A stretch of 64,000 nt of DNA. It comes from Diplonema papillatum (Eukaryota; Euglenozoa; Diplonemea; Diplonemida; Diplonemidae). Positions 1 through 11,000 of the stretch are shown here, one piece after another. Positions within the stretch are counted from its first letter, which is position 1. Every line of letters begins with the position of its first letter. Where the stretch lies: assembly GCA_030068145.1 (NCBI GenBank), contig JAPJBO010000123.1, positions 248,001 to 312,000 on the forward strand. The letters are read 5' to 3'. The notes under the pieces were generated by a model. The model worked only from the letters and a program-made list of their open reading frames with translations. It did no database searches and had not been told where the DNA came from. The translations under genes and the position numbers were made by a program.

Positions 1-2425
1 TTTTGGTTTTAGGACCGCAGTGCGTATCCACTCAGCCAGAAACTTCCTTTTGAAGTTTTCAGAAGACAAGGGGAAAAAGAGGCTGTTTCTGGAGCGTGTC
101 ATTCATGCGGTTTCGGCAGCCGGTTATTCACAGACTCCGCACGGTTGGTCATCAAGAGAATGAATGAGATCACCCTGGTATTTCCTGGTATTTTTATTAT
201 TGCCCACAAGACCCTACTACACGAGGGAACTGCGGCCAGGATAGCTAACCCGGTCCCCGCTTGAAGGGTTTCAAGGGCCAACCGTTCCTTTAAAAAGAGT
301 CGGCCGCTAGCTATCATCCGAGCCCAAGGGCAAGGCCTCGGATCCGCCGCTTCAGATTTTTTGCATTCGGGTTCACGCATTCTTTCAGCAATTCTGCACT
401 TCCGAGCAAGCTAATCAGTGTGGTGCCGTATTGTAGTAGACGATGAGTCTTCTTGACTTGCTTCCGCAAATCGCAGTCCTTTTCAGTGAGCGTGGTCCCT
501 TCAGTGTACGTGGATGTCTATGGTGTGGAGTTGGTTTGCTTTTTTTGTTCCCGCCGATCCTTCCTCCCGCCGAACGTCATCGAATGTCAAGCTATCTCAC
601 CCGAAGGCGGGCAATTCCTCTGGAGGCAGGGGTTCTCCATCGGCGGAATCTCGCTTTCTCCCCGACAACAGCAAGTGTCAGGCTGGCCCACCCCGTAGGT
701 TGTAGAATCCTTCGGGTGGGGTTTCTCCACCCGCGGAAGTTGCTTGAATTTGAGCTAGCGACGATCAACCTTGGGTTGACGTGTGTGTCTCCTCGTGTTT
801 TCCGACGTTTTTTTTCTTGTTCATCGGCGGTTTAGGCTGTGTTCGATTCGCCCTGCTGCACGGATTTCCGCATTTGATTTCTGACGAAGTGCTGTACCTG
901 ATAAACTGAGGGTCGATGGCCGGGCCTCCGCAACGGCCTATATGCTTGTCTTCTCCCAGATGTCGGACGCGGCCAGAAACGGATCGGTTTCGTTATGTAC
1001 AGTTTTTGTGACTGTCTCTTGTGTTAGAATATTTCCAAGGCCCCAAATAATGACATCGCGAGGCGGGGTCCCTTGTAAAGTTAGCGCCAGAGTCCTTTTA
1101 CATCGATGGCCAGCCCCTTTTAGTAAATAGTTGACCCCCCCCTGGATTATAATTGCGAGTGACCTCTCTCCGAGGTATAAGCACCGGCTTTGCAAACCCG
1201 CACAAACTGGCTTCCGTCGAAAGGAACACTCGAGGGCGATACGTCCAGGTTGTTCACCTTGCGCGTCAGTCCCGTTCAAGCTCTCGGCCCCCAGGTCTGT
1301 ATGGCTGCTGCTGTGCACGCCACGCGCCCGCCGCCAACACTTCTTATCCCGTGAGAGTGTCGACCTGGACAAGCGAGCCAACACTAACACATAGACTGCA
1401 GCAAGCGCAGAATGTTCGCTTCGGCAAAGAAGTGCGTAGTTTTGTTTTATTCTTTTACTTGTTAGTTGTCGACAACTTGTTTTTGTGTTGAGGTGTCATT
1501 CAGATGTAAATCTAAAGCCGCCCACGTCAAATTTTGTTAAGCAGCGGCTGCCAAAACTTGCCGTGACACCTATGATCAAAGTAAAGTGGAGAAGAGAATA
1601 GAAGGTTGTCTAAAAAAGAAAGGGGGGGTTAGTGAATATTTTTTGACCCTCGTAGCTCGCAGGCCAGAAGCTGCCCGAAGTTGATTTGCGCCAAGAAGGC
1701 GAACACACAAAGCGGGCCACAAAAAGAACATTTCCGGAGTTGGGGCTTGCACTGATAAACGAAGCAACGGACGATCCGCATCAACTGACCAAAGGTGATG
1801 AAAATGATGAGTCAAAAGTTCCTTGTTCTTCGCGTGTACAGGGTATAAACCTCTCGGGGGGGGGTTTCCTGTATTAGCACTTTTTCGTTGGCTTCGGCTC
1901 ATGGAAGTGTTCCCGTCAGTACAGATGTACTATGAAGAAAAAAAAACAAAGCAAAGAGTATGCAATCTGCTTGCATTCTATAGGGGTGCCTGAGGTGGCA
2001 GCCAGACTACCTAACTTTTTTTTGTGTTGTTTTTTTTTTTTTTTTTTTGGAATGCCGATAGCGATTGAGGAAACAAAGCCGAGCTCTTTTACGTTGCTTT
2101 TCTAGCTTGCTTCAACGCACGTCACACACAGAACAGCTTGCTGCGGGAATAATGCAGCACACGGGAAGGCAACGGGCGTCGCCAAGCACCCTATGTCTCG
2201 AATATTCAAACTACTAGTACCCTCCCCTCTTGGAGGTAACAGCCATAGGCAACCGACGTTGGCCAGTTGCTCCCAAGCTCTTCACAAGCTACCGTGTCGA
2301 TACCGTGTGGCTCGGCAGCGCGTAGCCGGGCTCCCGGTGCTGAGTGGGGGTGCGTCACGCACCTCGTGTGACATCCGCAAACCTGGGATGACGACGCGTG
2401 ACCGAAAACCGCGCCGAGCGAGACG
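1..2425. other. Intergenic, no gene supported
   Basis: No reading frame here shows a recognisable domain or a convincing exon. It lies downstream of the caspase-like gene. It holds a diverged repeat at about 660-780 that also occurs near 53885-53960 and 56510-56630 (shared core around AGTGTCAG and a pyrimidine-rich stretch). A segment at about 1745-1865 resembles, on the opposite strand, 7345-7455 in the first caspase intron. A long T tract lies at about 2015-2049. Confidence 0.5.
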
Positions 2426-5400
2426 TTAGGTGGGCGACACCCTCCTCCTGTAGCTCGGCTGCGGCGTTGACGTGCGGCTGCTTCGGCGGGCGGAGCTGGG
2501 GGACCGCGGGGCCGGCGACTCGCTTGTGCGGGTCACGTCGAAGATCGAGTTGAGGCTCGACGTCGACGCGTCGAGCAGCGAAACCCGCGGCGACGGCGGC
2601 GCCAGCAGCAGGCTTCCGACGGTGTCCCCTAGCGAGGTTGCCCGCGTCCGGGACTCCCACGTGCCGTGGGTCCAGTTACAGCGGACGAGCTCGTGCTTCG
2701 CCTCGCGCTCGAGCTTGTCGCGCCCGCTGGCGAAGGTATGCCAGAGCCGAGTGTACCTATAGAGCCACCTCCACTCCGCTTGCCACGCCGCAGTCAACAA
2801 CAGACGACCCGCGTGCTCTTCCAACTGCCCGGTGTCGACGGCGCATTCGGCGTAAATAACCGCGGCCGCCCTCTCTTCGACGCGCTTGAGCCCTCTGCCC
2901 GCGCTCGTGAAGAGCAGCTCGCGGTCTTCCCACTCCCACACGGCCTTCTCGTGCCGGTCGTGCTCCTCCCTCAGGCTGAACTCGCGGACGGCCGTGTCGA
3001 GGAGCGACCGCTTCATGGCGCACACTTCGCGCCAGCGGCGGTCTTCGAACTCGCGCCGCTCGGCGCGTTCCCCGCGGATGGCCTCGCGCTGCGGGCGGAA
3101 GCGGGTGCGGACGAGGCCGCCGCGGTGGAGGGCCTGGATCGTGGCGGCCGCCCGCTCGAGCTTCTCGCGGGCTTTGTCAAGGCGGACCATGCGCAGGGAC
3201 AGCGGCACGAGGAGGCCCTTCAGCTCGCCGCTGCGGAGCGCACGGTCGATGTGCGCGTGGTGCCACTCCGAGGCGCGGAACGTGACGTCGACGCAGTCGT
3301 AGGCGTCGCGCAGCCGCAGCCCGCCGATCGCGTCCGTCGTCAGCGGCGGGATCGTCAGCACCTCCGGGTCGCTACGCTTCCGCTGCGAGTCGTTGCTGCC
3401 GCGCCGCGACGACGACACCGACGACAGGGCCTGGCGGGTGTGTGTTGCGTTCGTGAAAACCCGGAAGAGAAACAAGTTTTTGCCTGGAGGTTTTTACACC
3501 CCCGACGAGCAATAATACGCTAAGAACACCCCCGTCCTGGTTCAGACTCACGCCGCATCAGAAGCTGTCGTCTGTGTTTCAAACGACTCTTGGCGAGCTG
3601 TGTTCCCCCGTAGCTAGTGTGCACGATGCCGCTGCACACAGAAACCCGTAACAACGTTGGGAGGTGACTACCTACAACTTTGTACGGGTAACATCCATAC
3701 GTAGATCCTACTACTGCGTGGTATACTGCTACCTCAGTAGGTGGATGGATACATACACCGCTGCTGCATCGCATCCGGGATCTGAGGACCACGAGGTCGT
3801 GGTAGCACATGCCGAGGTGGTACTACGACGTAGCATCTACACTTATGAGTACGGTGTATGCATATGTACGTACATACTACCTACAGTACCCTAGGTTACG
3901 CTCGGGATTCTACCAGCATCCTGTGACTAGATGCTCGCCCACAAGCGTTGAGGTATTCGCACGGGGGCGCTCGTCTTTATGGCAGGCTGGGGGGAAAACA
4001 TGAGCATACCCTCGGCAGGCCGTTGTGCGCAAACAGCGGCGGCGTCGATCCTCCTTCCGACGCGTTCTCGACGACCTTGTTGCCGTCGAGGAGCAGCTTC
4101 GCGGGCAGAAAGTTCGGATCCGAGACAAAGTTGTAGTCGCCGAGTTTGGGCTTCGACGAACGCCGTTCGCTGAGAGAAGGCTGCAGACGATCGTCCAGAC
4201 CCTGTCGTGGGCGGAAGAAGTTGGTTTATTTCAAGAGCGCACGGTGCTCAAAACAAAACGAAGCGGCTGTCTTTTTCACGAGGGAATGGGTAACATAGAT
4301 ACATGAGGGTTGAAAACGAGACGCGCACCTGATCCGCGTGGACGGGTGGAACACGAGGACGCCGCCTGATTTGATGTGGTACGCGATGTCGGGCGGCGGG
4401 CCGCGGACGGCCTCGGCCAGCGTCTCGTTGACGGGCTCCGTGCGGATGCGCATCTTGCGGCGGTCGAGCACGAGCCCCTCGGCGCTGCCTTCCAGCGACA
4501 GCACGACCCGCGCCGGCGTGCATCAGGTACCGCACGTGGCAGCGGCACCCGCTCGCATCGCGTCTGCCTCGCAAAAAATGTAAAATAGAAAAGCCAAAAG
4601 GGTCGCCGGGGGAGTGTAAGACTATGGTATGAAACCTTGAGGGGCTGGTCCTCTTTATTAGTTTTCACCGGGGGAGGAGGGTAGCTGACATAAATGTATG
4701 GGGGTTGAAAACAAGACGCGCACCTGATCCGCGTGGACGGGGGGCGACCGCACGAAACACGAGGACGCCGCCTGATTTGATGTGGTACGCGATGTCCGGC
4801 GGCGGGCCGTGGACGGCCTCGGCCAGCGTCTCGTTGACGGGCTCCGTGCGGATGCGCATCTTGCGGCGGTCGAGCACGAGCCCCTCGGCGCTGCCCTCCG
4901 ACCCGCAGCCGCTCGCATCGCAAAAAATGTAAAATAGAAAAGCCAAAAGGGTCGGTATGAAACCTTGAGGGACTGGTCCTCTTTACTAGTTTTCACCGGG
5001 GGAGGAGGGTAGCTGACATAAATATATGGGGGTTGAAAACAAGACGCGCACCTGATCCACGTGGACGGTGGGCGACCGCACGAACACGAGGACGCCGCCT
5101 GACTTGATGTGGTACGCGATGTCGGGCGGCGGGCCGCGGACGGCCTCGGCCAGCGTCTCGTTGACGGGCTCCGTGCGGATGCGCATCTTGCGGCGGTCGA
5201 GCACGAGCCCCTCGGCGCTGCCCTCCAGCGACAGCGCGACCGCGCCGGCGTGCATCAGGTACCGCACGTGCAGCGGCACCCGCTCGCATCGCAAAAAATG
5301 TAAAATAGAAAAGCCACAAGGGTCGGTATGAAACCTTGAGGGACTGGTCCTCTTTACTAGTTTTCACCGGGGGAGGAGGGTAGCTGACATAAATATATGG

Positions 5401-7673
5401 GAGTTGAAAACAAGACGCGCACCTGATTCGCGTGGATGGTGGGCGACCGCACGAACACGAGGACGCCGCCTGACTTGATGTGGTACGCGATGTCGGGCGG
5501 CGGGCCGCGGACGGCCTCGGCCAGCGTCTCGTTGACGGGCTCCGTGCGGATGCGCATCTTGCGGCGGTCGAGCACGAGCCCCTCGGCGCTGCCCTCCAGC
5601 GACAGCGCGACCGCGCCGGCGTGCATCAGGTACCGCACGTGCAGCGGCACCCGCTCGCATCGCAAAAAATGTAAAATAGAAAAGCCACAAGGGTCGGTAT
5701 GAAACCTTGAGGGACTGGTCCTCTTTACTAGTTTTCACCGGGGGAGGAGGGTAGCTGACATAAATATATGGGAGTTGAAAACAAGACGCGCACCTGATCC
5801 GCGTGGATGGTGGGCGACCGCACGAACACGAGGACGCCGCCTGACTTGATGTGGTACGCGATGTCGGGCGGCGGGCCGCGGACGGCCTCGGCCAGCGTCT
5901 CGTTGACGGGCTCCGTGCGGATGCGCATCTTGCGGCGGTCGAGCACGAGCCCCTCGGCGCTGCCTTCCAGCGACAGCGCGACCGCGCCGGCGTGCATCAG
6001 GTACCGCACGTGCAGCGGCACCCGCTCGCCGCCGCCGCGGGCGACCGACTTGAGCTGGTGGTGCTGCAGGTGCTTCGCGGCCGCTGACGCTCGGCGTGCC
6101 TTCCCCTCGCACGCCTGCGCAATCGCGCTGTGCAGCGCCCGCAGGAACAGCAGGCTGCCGCGCCCGCCGTCCCGCACGCAGTAGTGCCGCGACCGCGACA
6201 CTAGGCAGGTCAGCGTGACCTTGCACGGCACCGTCTTCGCGTGCTCCTTGTTGTCCTTAATCACCTTCCGGTCAAGGGGCACCTCAAAGCGATCCAGCAA
6301 AATCACGTCCCCGCCGTTCAGGCTGTTGGACGTCGTGTACGTGCAGTCGAAACCCCGCTGCTTGAGCTTTTTATGGAGGTAGACGTTGAACGTGTTGGTG
6401 GTCACCCTGAACTCGCGCGTGGCGTGCCCCAAGAGCGCCTTCTTGAAGTAAAACGACGCGAGGAAGTTGTACCGCTTGCGGCAGTGCGCGAGCAGAACAC
6501 CCCCGACGGACGGCCTCCCGCCGACGTACACGCAACCTTCCTCGGGGACGGACTTCGGCGCGGTGTGGTGGGGGTGGTCATGCGCCGGCGGGATGGTCTG
6601 GTTGGCAGACGCCCCTGGTAGGGTGAGCCCGTTATGGCTCGCGAGGCACATGCCTGGGGGCCTGCGGAGGCTGCCGTAGCAGGACACCGTGTCGCAGATG
6701 ACCACCGGCGCGTTGAGCACCGCGCCGTGGTGCTCGGTCTCGCGGCAGAGCGCGCTCGTGCGCAGGAACCCCTTCCGCAGGTCGTCTTGCCGGCCGACGT
6801 CGAAATCCTTGCAAAACAGGTGCAAATCGACGGGGCTCGGTTGCCCTGCCGCGGCGCCCGGCACCGTGTGGTCGAAGAGCCCCGTGGTCCAGTGCCCGAG
6901 GCCGATGAAAATGAACAGAAAGACGTCCTCCGGCTCGACGCTCTTCCGCTGCGCTTCCGAGAAGGCACGGAGCACGTTCTGCTCGATAGGTGGGATCCCG
7001 CCCGGCCCGTCGTGCAGCTCGGTCACCTTGTACCCGGCCGTGCGCAGCAGGTTCGATATTTGAACCGCGTCGTCGGTCACCTGCGGGTTTGCTTTCTTAA
7101 CTAACGCGAACCGCGCTCGTCCAGGTAAAAGCTCCGGCACAAACCAGGCACAAATTGTGCCTCGGCAAGAACCGCGCACAAACCCGATAAGAGCCATGCA
7201 CAAAGCCGGCAACACTAGACTTGAATCCGATCACACACCGTGATAATATTACATTTGCGCTGAACTGAACATTTCCGGAACAACGGCTGCACATTGAAAG
7301 AGAGAAAACGAAGCCAACGACAAAAAAGGTCACGCAGGAAACTCAGGAGGTTTGAACCGTGAGCACACGAAGGACAAGAACCCTGTGGCTTCTGTTTTGT
7401 ATCGCCCTTGGCCAGCCGATGCTGATCGTCCATTGCTTCGTTTTTCAGTGCAACTAAGGAAAGGTTCCAACGTTGCTTGCTTGCTCCAGAGCGCAGGTTC
7501 GTTTGAGAATTGGGGTTCAAAATCTCCGGGTGGCTACCAAGTACCAGGGACGACAGATTCCTCAGTATTGCCGCACAGTTTTTGCACACCTGGCTGCAGG
7601 GCAACAACCGCGGGTCGTTGTAGTTTTCGATGCCTACGACGACGGCTTCGAGATGCCCGCGCATGCTGCGCAT
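2426..7673 (-). CDS. Caspase-like (peptidase C14) protein with amplified exon and IQ motif
   Basis: Likely cysteine protease of the caspase/metacaspase clan. Proposed exons: 7673-7545, 7080-5794, 5653-5423, 5282-5052, (4911-4724, 4551-4329), 4201-4010, 3430-2426. The core joins are phase 0. The product is about 1,024 residues without the two bracketed copies. It opens with VVVGIENYND, the usual first C14 strand. Joining exon 1 to exon 2 restores a normal core (NCAAILRNLSSL, then VTDDAV). The likely catalytic His is in GLGHW (about residue 106) and the Cys in DTVSCYGS (about 177); the family's usual His motif is SGHG, so this one is unusual. Residues 396-472 form a 77-residue module repeated by the next exons. 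The last exon has an IQ motif (ATIQALHRGGLVRTRFR), suggesting calmodulin or EF-hand binding, and a Ser/Pro-rich tail. The ATG at 7673 follows a pyrimidine-rich tract and CAG at 7700-7698, suiting spliced-leader addition. It could instead join the gene upstream through 7865-8067. Confidence 0.75.
4329..5794 (-). repeat. Tandem array of one caspase-gene exon
   Basis: Five copies of the same exon plus intron, 371 bp apart for the best three. The first is the 3' end of exon 7080-5794. Copies at 5653-5423 and 5282-5052 are each 231 nt (77 codons), phase 0 at both ends, and separated by near-identical 140-nt introns, so they can be added without changing frame. The next copy (4911-4724, 188 nt) has lost about 50 nt near its 5' end. 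The last (4551-4329, 223 nt) has small insertions and a deletion. In the downstream copies the acceptor is GCGAG, formed inside what is continuous coding sequence in the first copy, so the duplication itself created a splice site. The intact copies give almost identical proteins with RRKMRIRTEPVNETLAEAV at the centre. Confidence 0.88.
7345..7455 (-). repeat. Dispersed segment inside caspase intron
   Basis: Part of the 464-nt intron 7544-7081. On the minus strand it resembles plus-strand 1745-1865 (shared runs such as AACGAAGCAA, GGACGATC and CATC followed by GACCAAAGG-like sequence). It is probably an old mobile or duplicated fragment with no coding role. Confidence 0.45.
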
Positions 7674-7740
7674 GAACTCGTTGTTGTGGCGCGAGATCTG
7701 AGGGAGTGGGATGTGTCAATGAAGACTAATCTCATGTCTA

Positions 7741-7848
7741 CACAGAGTCCAGCCTCAGAAGCTGGAGATAAAGCTGGAGTTCAAGAAGCGGGTGTCACAC
7801 CCGCTTTAGGGTCTTTCACTCCAGCTTCTGGGGCCGGACCTCACTGTG
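7741..7848. mobile_element. Palindromic MITE-like element, copy a
   Basis: Terminal inverted repeats of about 28 bp (left contains GTCCAGCCTCAGAAGCTGGAG in spirit, GAGTCCAGCCTCAGAAGCTG as read) flank a second, central palindrome (AGCGGGTGTCACACCCGCTT). There is no coding capacity. It sits between the disordered-protein gene and the caspase gene, or within an intron if the two are one gene. Related copies lie at 46470-46757 and 48323-48458. Confidence 0.72.
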
Positions 7849-7864
7849 TTACAGTGTGTATGGC

Positions 7865-8067
7865 TAAATAATTCGGGGGATGAGTTTACGTTCCAGATCA
7901 AGACCGACGGTCTGAATCTGCAAACCGGGATCCACAGCAAAGTAGCTACGTATATCAACCCGCTCCGTCTGCTTCGTAACCGCCTCATGATGCAAAAGTC
8001 GAAGGGGGTTCTTGTCTTGGTTGGCCCCGATCGTGCGCACAGACGAGGGTGAAATTACGATGTTTTT
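7865..8067 (-). CDS. Possible short exon between two genes
   Basis: An open frame of about 67 codons containing VDIRSYFAVDPGLQIQ, ending at a TAG near 7865. It is in phase with the frame ending at 8077 if a 24-nt intron (8091-8068, GTACAA...CTGTAG) is removed, which also removes the TAA stop. It has no ATG, so it cannot start a gene. It could be the last exon of the disordered protein or a bridge to the caspase gene. The bridge through GTAAAC at about 7891 does not match the phase of the exon at 7697, so I keep two genes. Coding status is uncertain, since a frame this long can occur by chance in GC-rich DNA. Confidence 0.35.
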
Positions 8068-8076
8068 CTACAGGTA

Positions 8077-11000
8077 TTATTTTGTTTGTACGCACTGGCG
8101 GAACTTCCCTGCTTTGGTAATTTCGTGCAGTACGCCGCCAACTTCTAACTTTGCATTGGCAACCCCCAAAGAAAAGTGGCATACGGGAGCTGCACACGGC
8201 GCCGAAGGGGCCAGGTTGGAGTCCGACCTGCGCTGCCGGCGAACGAAGCTGCCGCGCCTTCCGTCGCCGCTGTGGAACGCCTCCACCGTGGAAGACGGCG
8301 TGCGCCGCGCCACCGCGGTGTGCCTCCGCTGCGGGCTGTGCGGGCACGAGGCTGCTGCGCCGCCGTGCAGCGGCGCGGCGGCGCTCCCCAGGCTGGTGCG
8401 GGCGAGCCGGACCACGCGCTTGGGCGCGGGGCCGGCGAGGACCGCCAGCAGCGCCAGGGCAGCGGCGGCGCAGGCCGCCTCTGCCGCAGGCAGCGGCGGA
8501 CCACCCGCGTCCTCCGGGTCTGCCTCCGGTCCCCGGTCGGCTCTGAGCGCGGCCAGGTTCGCGGCCGAGGCGGGGCGCTTGCGCAGGCGCCCCGCGTAGG
8601 TGCGGCCGCCGGCCCCGCCCTTCGGAAGCGACCCGCGCGCCGCCCGCGGCGAATTGCCGTCGGACAGGACCTCCTCCGACGGGCACCGCGTGTCGTCGAA
8701 GCCCGGCGACGGCAGCGCCGGCTTCGGCGACAACGCGTCGCCGCCGAGGGTCGCCCGCCGCAACGGGGAAAACGCGGGCCGCTTGCCCGCGTCGGTGCTC
8801 TGCCGCCGCTTGGCCAGCGGCCGGAGCCCCCGCGGGTGGTGTTGGGGGCCCGGGTCCGGTGTGTGCCTTCCGCCGGCATCTCGCGGGATCGACTCCCTCG
8901 GCGAGCCGGTGGGTCGCGTGAACGACTGCGCCCGCTTCGCAAGGCTCGGAGACGACGACGGCTTGCCGCGCTTGCCCGGCTTGGAGCCGACGGGGGAGAC
9001 GCACAGGGGGCCGTCCTCGTCGTCGTCCCCTTCACCCGGGCCCCCGTGCCGCGTCCACGGCGACAGCGGCGCGGCCAGCTGCAGCGTCGGCCTCGGCTTG
9101 TCCGAGGCCTTCCGCGAAGCGGCGGGGGAGACGCACAGGCCGTCGTCGCCCCCCCCGTCTTCCTCGAAGCTGGGGCCGTGGCCCCCGGGCCTCTTCCACG
9201 GGGATACCGGCGCCTGCAGCGACGCCCGCGTCTTGCCCGAAGTCTTCCGCGAGGCGCGGCCGGGCGACGACGGATCCTCGCCTGGAGCGTCGAATGGGAT
9301 GAAGCTTTCGTGCACGCGCAGGCTCGGGTCGCGCTGCACTGTGGGCGGGTCGTCGGAGGGGGAAGACGGCGGCGAGCGCTTCCCTGCTGCGGCGCCGGAA
9401 CGCAGCGTGGCGTCGGTGGTCTGCTTCTCGTGGAGGACCAGTGGGGAGACCACGGACTCCGTCCCGGGGCTGGTCGGGTCGGCGGCGGGCGCGAAGTTGT
9501 TGCTCGATTCGCACCGGACCACGTCGTTGGTGCCGTCGCAAGACGGGCTGCGTCCCTTCAGGCAGCCGCTGGCCGCGAAGCCGCGGCCCCCGGACGCGTT
9601 GCTGGCGTTGGTCGATGCATCGAGGCCTCCCAAAGCTTCCGCACGAGTCCGGGCGTTCGCAGAGGTTTCCCCGTCCGGGCTCTGAGCGTTCGCCGAGGCT
9701 TCGTCCCTTGGGGTCTGGGCGCTTGCGGATGGGTCCTCCGCCGGGCTCTGCGCGTCAGCGGAGGTTTCTTCCCTTGGGGTCTGGGTGTCTGCGGATTCTT
9801 CTTCCCGGGGGCTCTGGGCGTAAGTGGAGGTTTCTTCCCGCGGGCTCAGAGCGTTTGTGGAGACTTCTTCCCTCGGTGTCTCGGCGTTTGCAGATGCTTC
9901 CTCCCCGGGGCTCTGGGCGCACGTGGAGGCTTCTTCTCGCGGGCTCAGAGCGTTTGTGGAGGCGTCATCCCTCGGAGTCTCGGCGTCTGCGGATTCTTCC
10001 TCCCGCGGGCTCTGGGCGTAAGTGGAGGTTTCTTCCCGCGGGCTCAGAGCGTTTGTGGAGGCTTCGTCCCTCGGAGTCCGGGTGTTTCCGGATTCTTTCT
10101 CCCGGGGGCTCAGAGCGTTTGTGGAGGCCTCATCCCCCGGAGTCTCGACGCCGGCGGAGTCATCTCCCCGGGGGCTCTGGGCGTACGTGGAAGTGTCCTC
10201 CCGCGGGCTCGTCGAGGCGTCCGTCCGCGCGTTTGCCGAGTCTTCGCCCCGGGGGCTCCGGGCGTCGGTGGAGGTGTCCTCGTCCTTTGTGCTCTGCGCG
10301 TTGGTCGAGCACTCGGCGTCCCTGGGGCTGGGAAACGCGTTCGACGCGGTCTGCCCGTCGGACACGGGAGACGCGGCTTGCGCCCCGACCGGCGTTCGGC
10401 CATCAAGCTCCGCAACGGCAGCACTGGGTGCCTCGTTTGCCGCCTGCTGCTGGCTGCGGCGGCGTTCGACCGGAAGAAGCTGCGCAGCGTCCGCGGAAGA
10501 CGTGCGGGAGACGGATACCGCCGACCCGTGCGTGTTCCGGACGAGCGCCTCCTTCGGAGACGGCGGCCGCCCGCTCTCTCTCCCGGGGGGATCAGCCGGG
10601 ACGCCCGTCGGCACCAGCGGCGTGCCGGCCCGGCTGGCGGTGAACTCGGACACCTCGTGCAGCAGCGCTACCGACGCCGTCGACCCGTTGCTGACCTCGA
10701 GCGACCGGTCCCGGTGCAGCGGGTGGGCCTTGGCCGCGGCCTGCACCGGCGACCCCGGCGGCCCGGCCCGCAGCGTCGGGAACAACACAGGCGTCGTATG
10801 CGGGGCAGCCGGCTGCTGCTGCTGCTGCTGCTGCTGGGGTTGCGTCGCGTGTGAGATGACGGAGCGGGGGGTCCAGTGGCCGGACGAGAACGACGGGCTG
10901 AGGGGGGAGAGGGACACCCCGTGGACGGCGGGGACTAAGTGCGCCGCCGCCGACTGGCCCGCCGGGATGGACACCGCAGTTTGCAGGGGAGACCCGGGCT

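Noticed and set aside
3431-3475. Start of a separate IQ-motif gene at 3475
   Set aside because: The first residues lack an ATG start and are better read as intron. CGCCAG at 3431 is a good acceptor in phase 0 with the exon at 4201-4010.
7698-7891. Ordinary intron joining the disordered-protein and caspase genes
   Set aside because: GTAAAC and CTCAG are good ends, but the exon phases (1 and 0) do not fit; a gene boundary explains the data better, though a non-standard intron is not excluded.
8176-10854. Long plus-strand open frames opposite the disordered-protein gene
   Set aside because: They mirror the GC-rich minus-strand exon, consist of Arg/Gly/Pro-rich noise, and lack domains.
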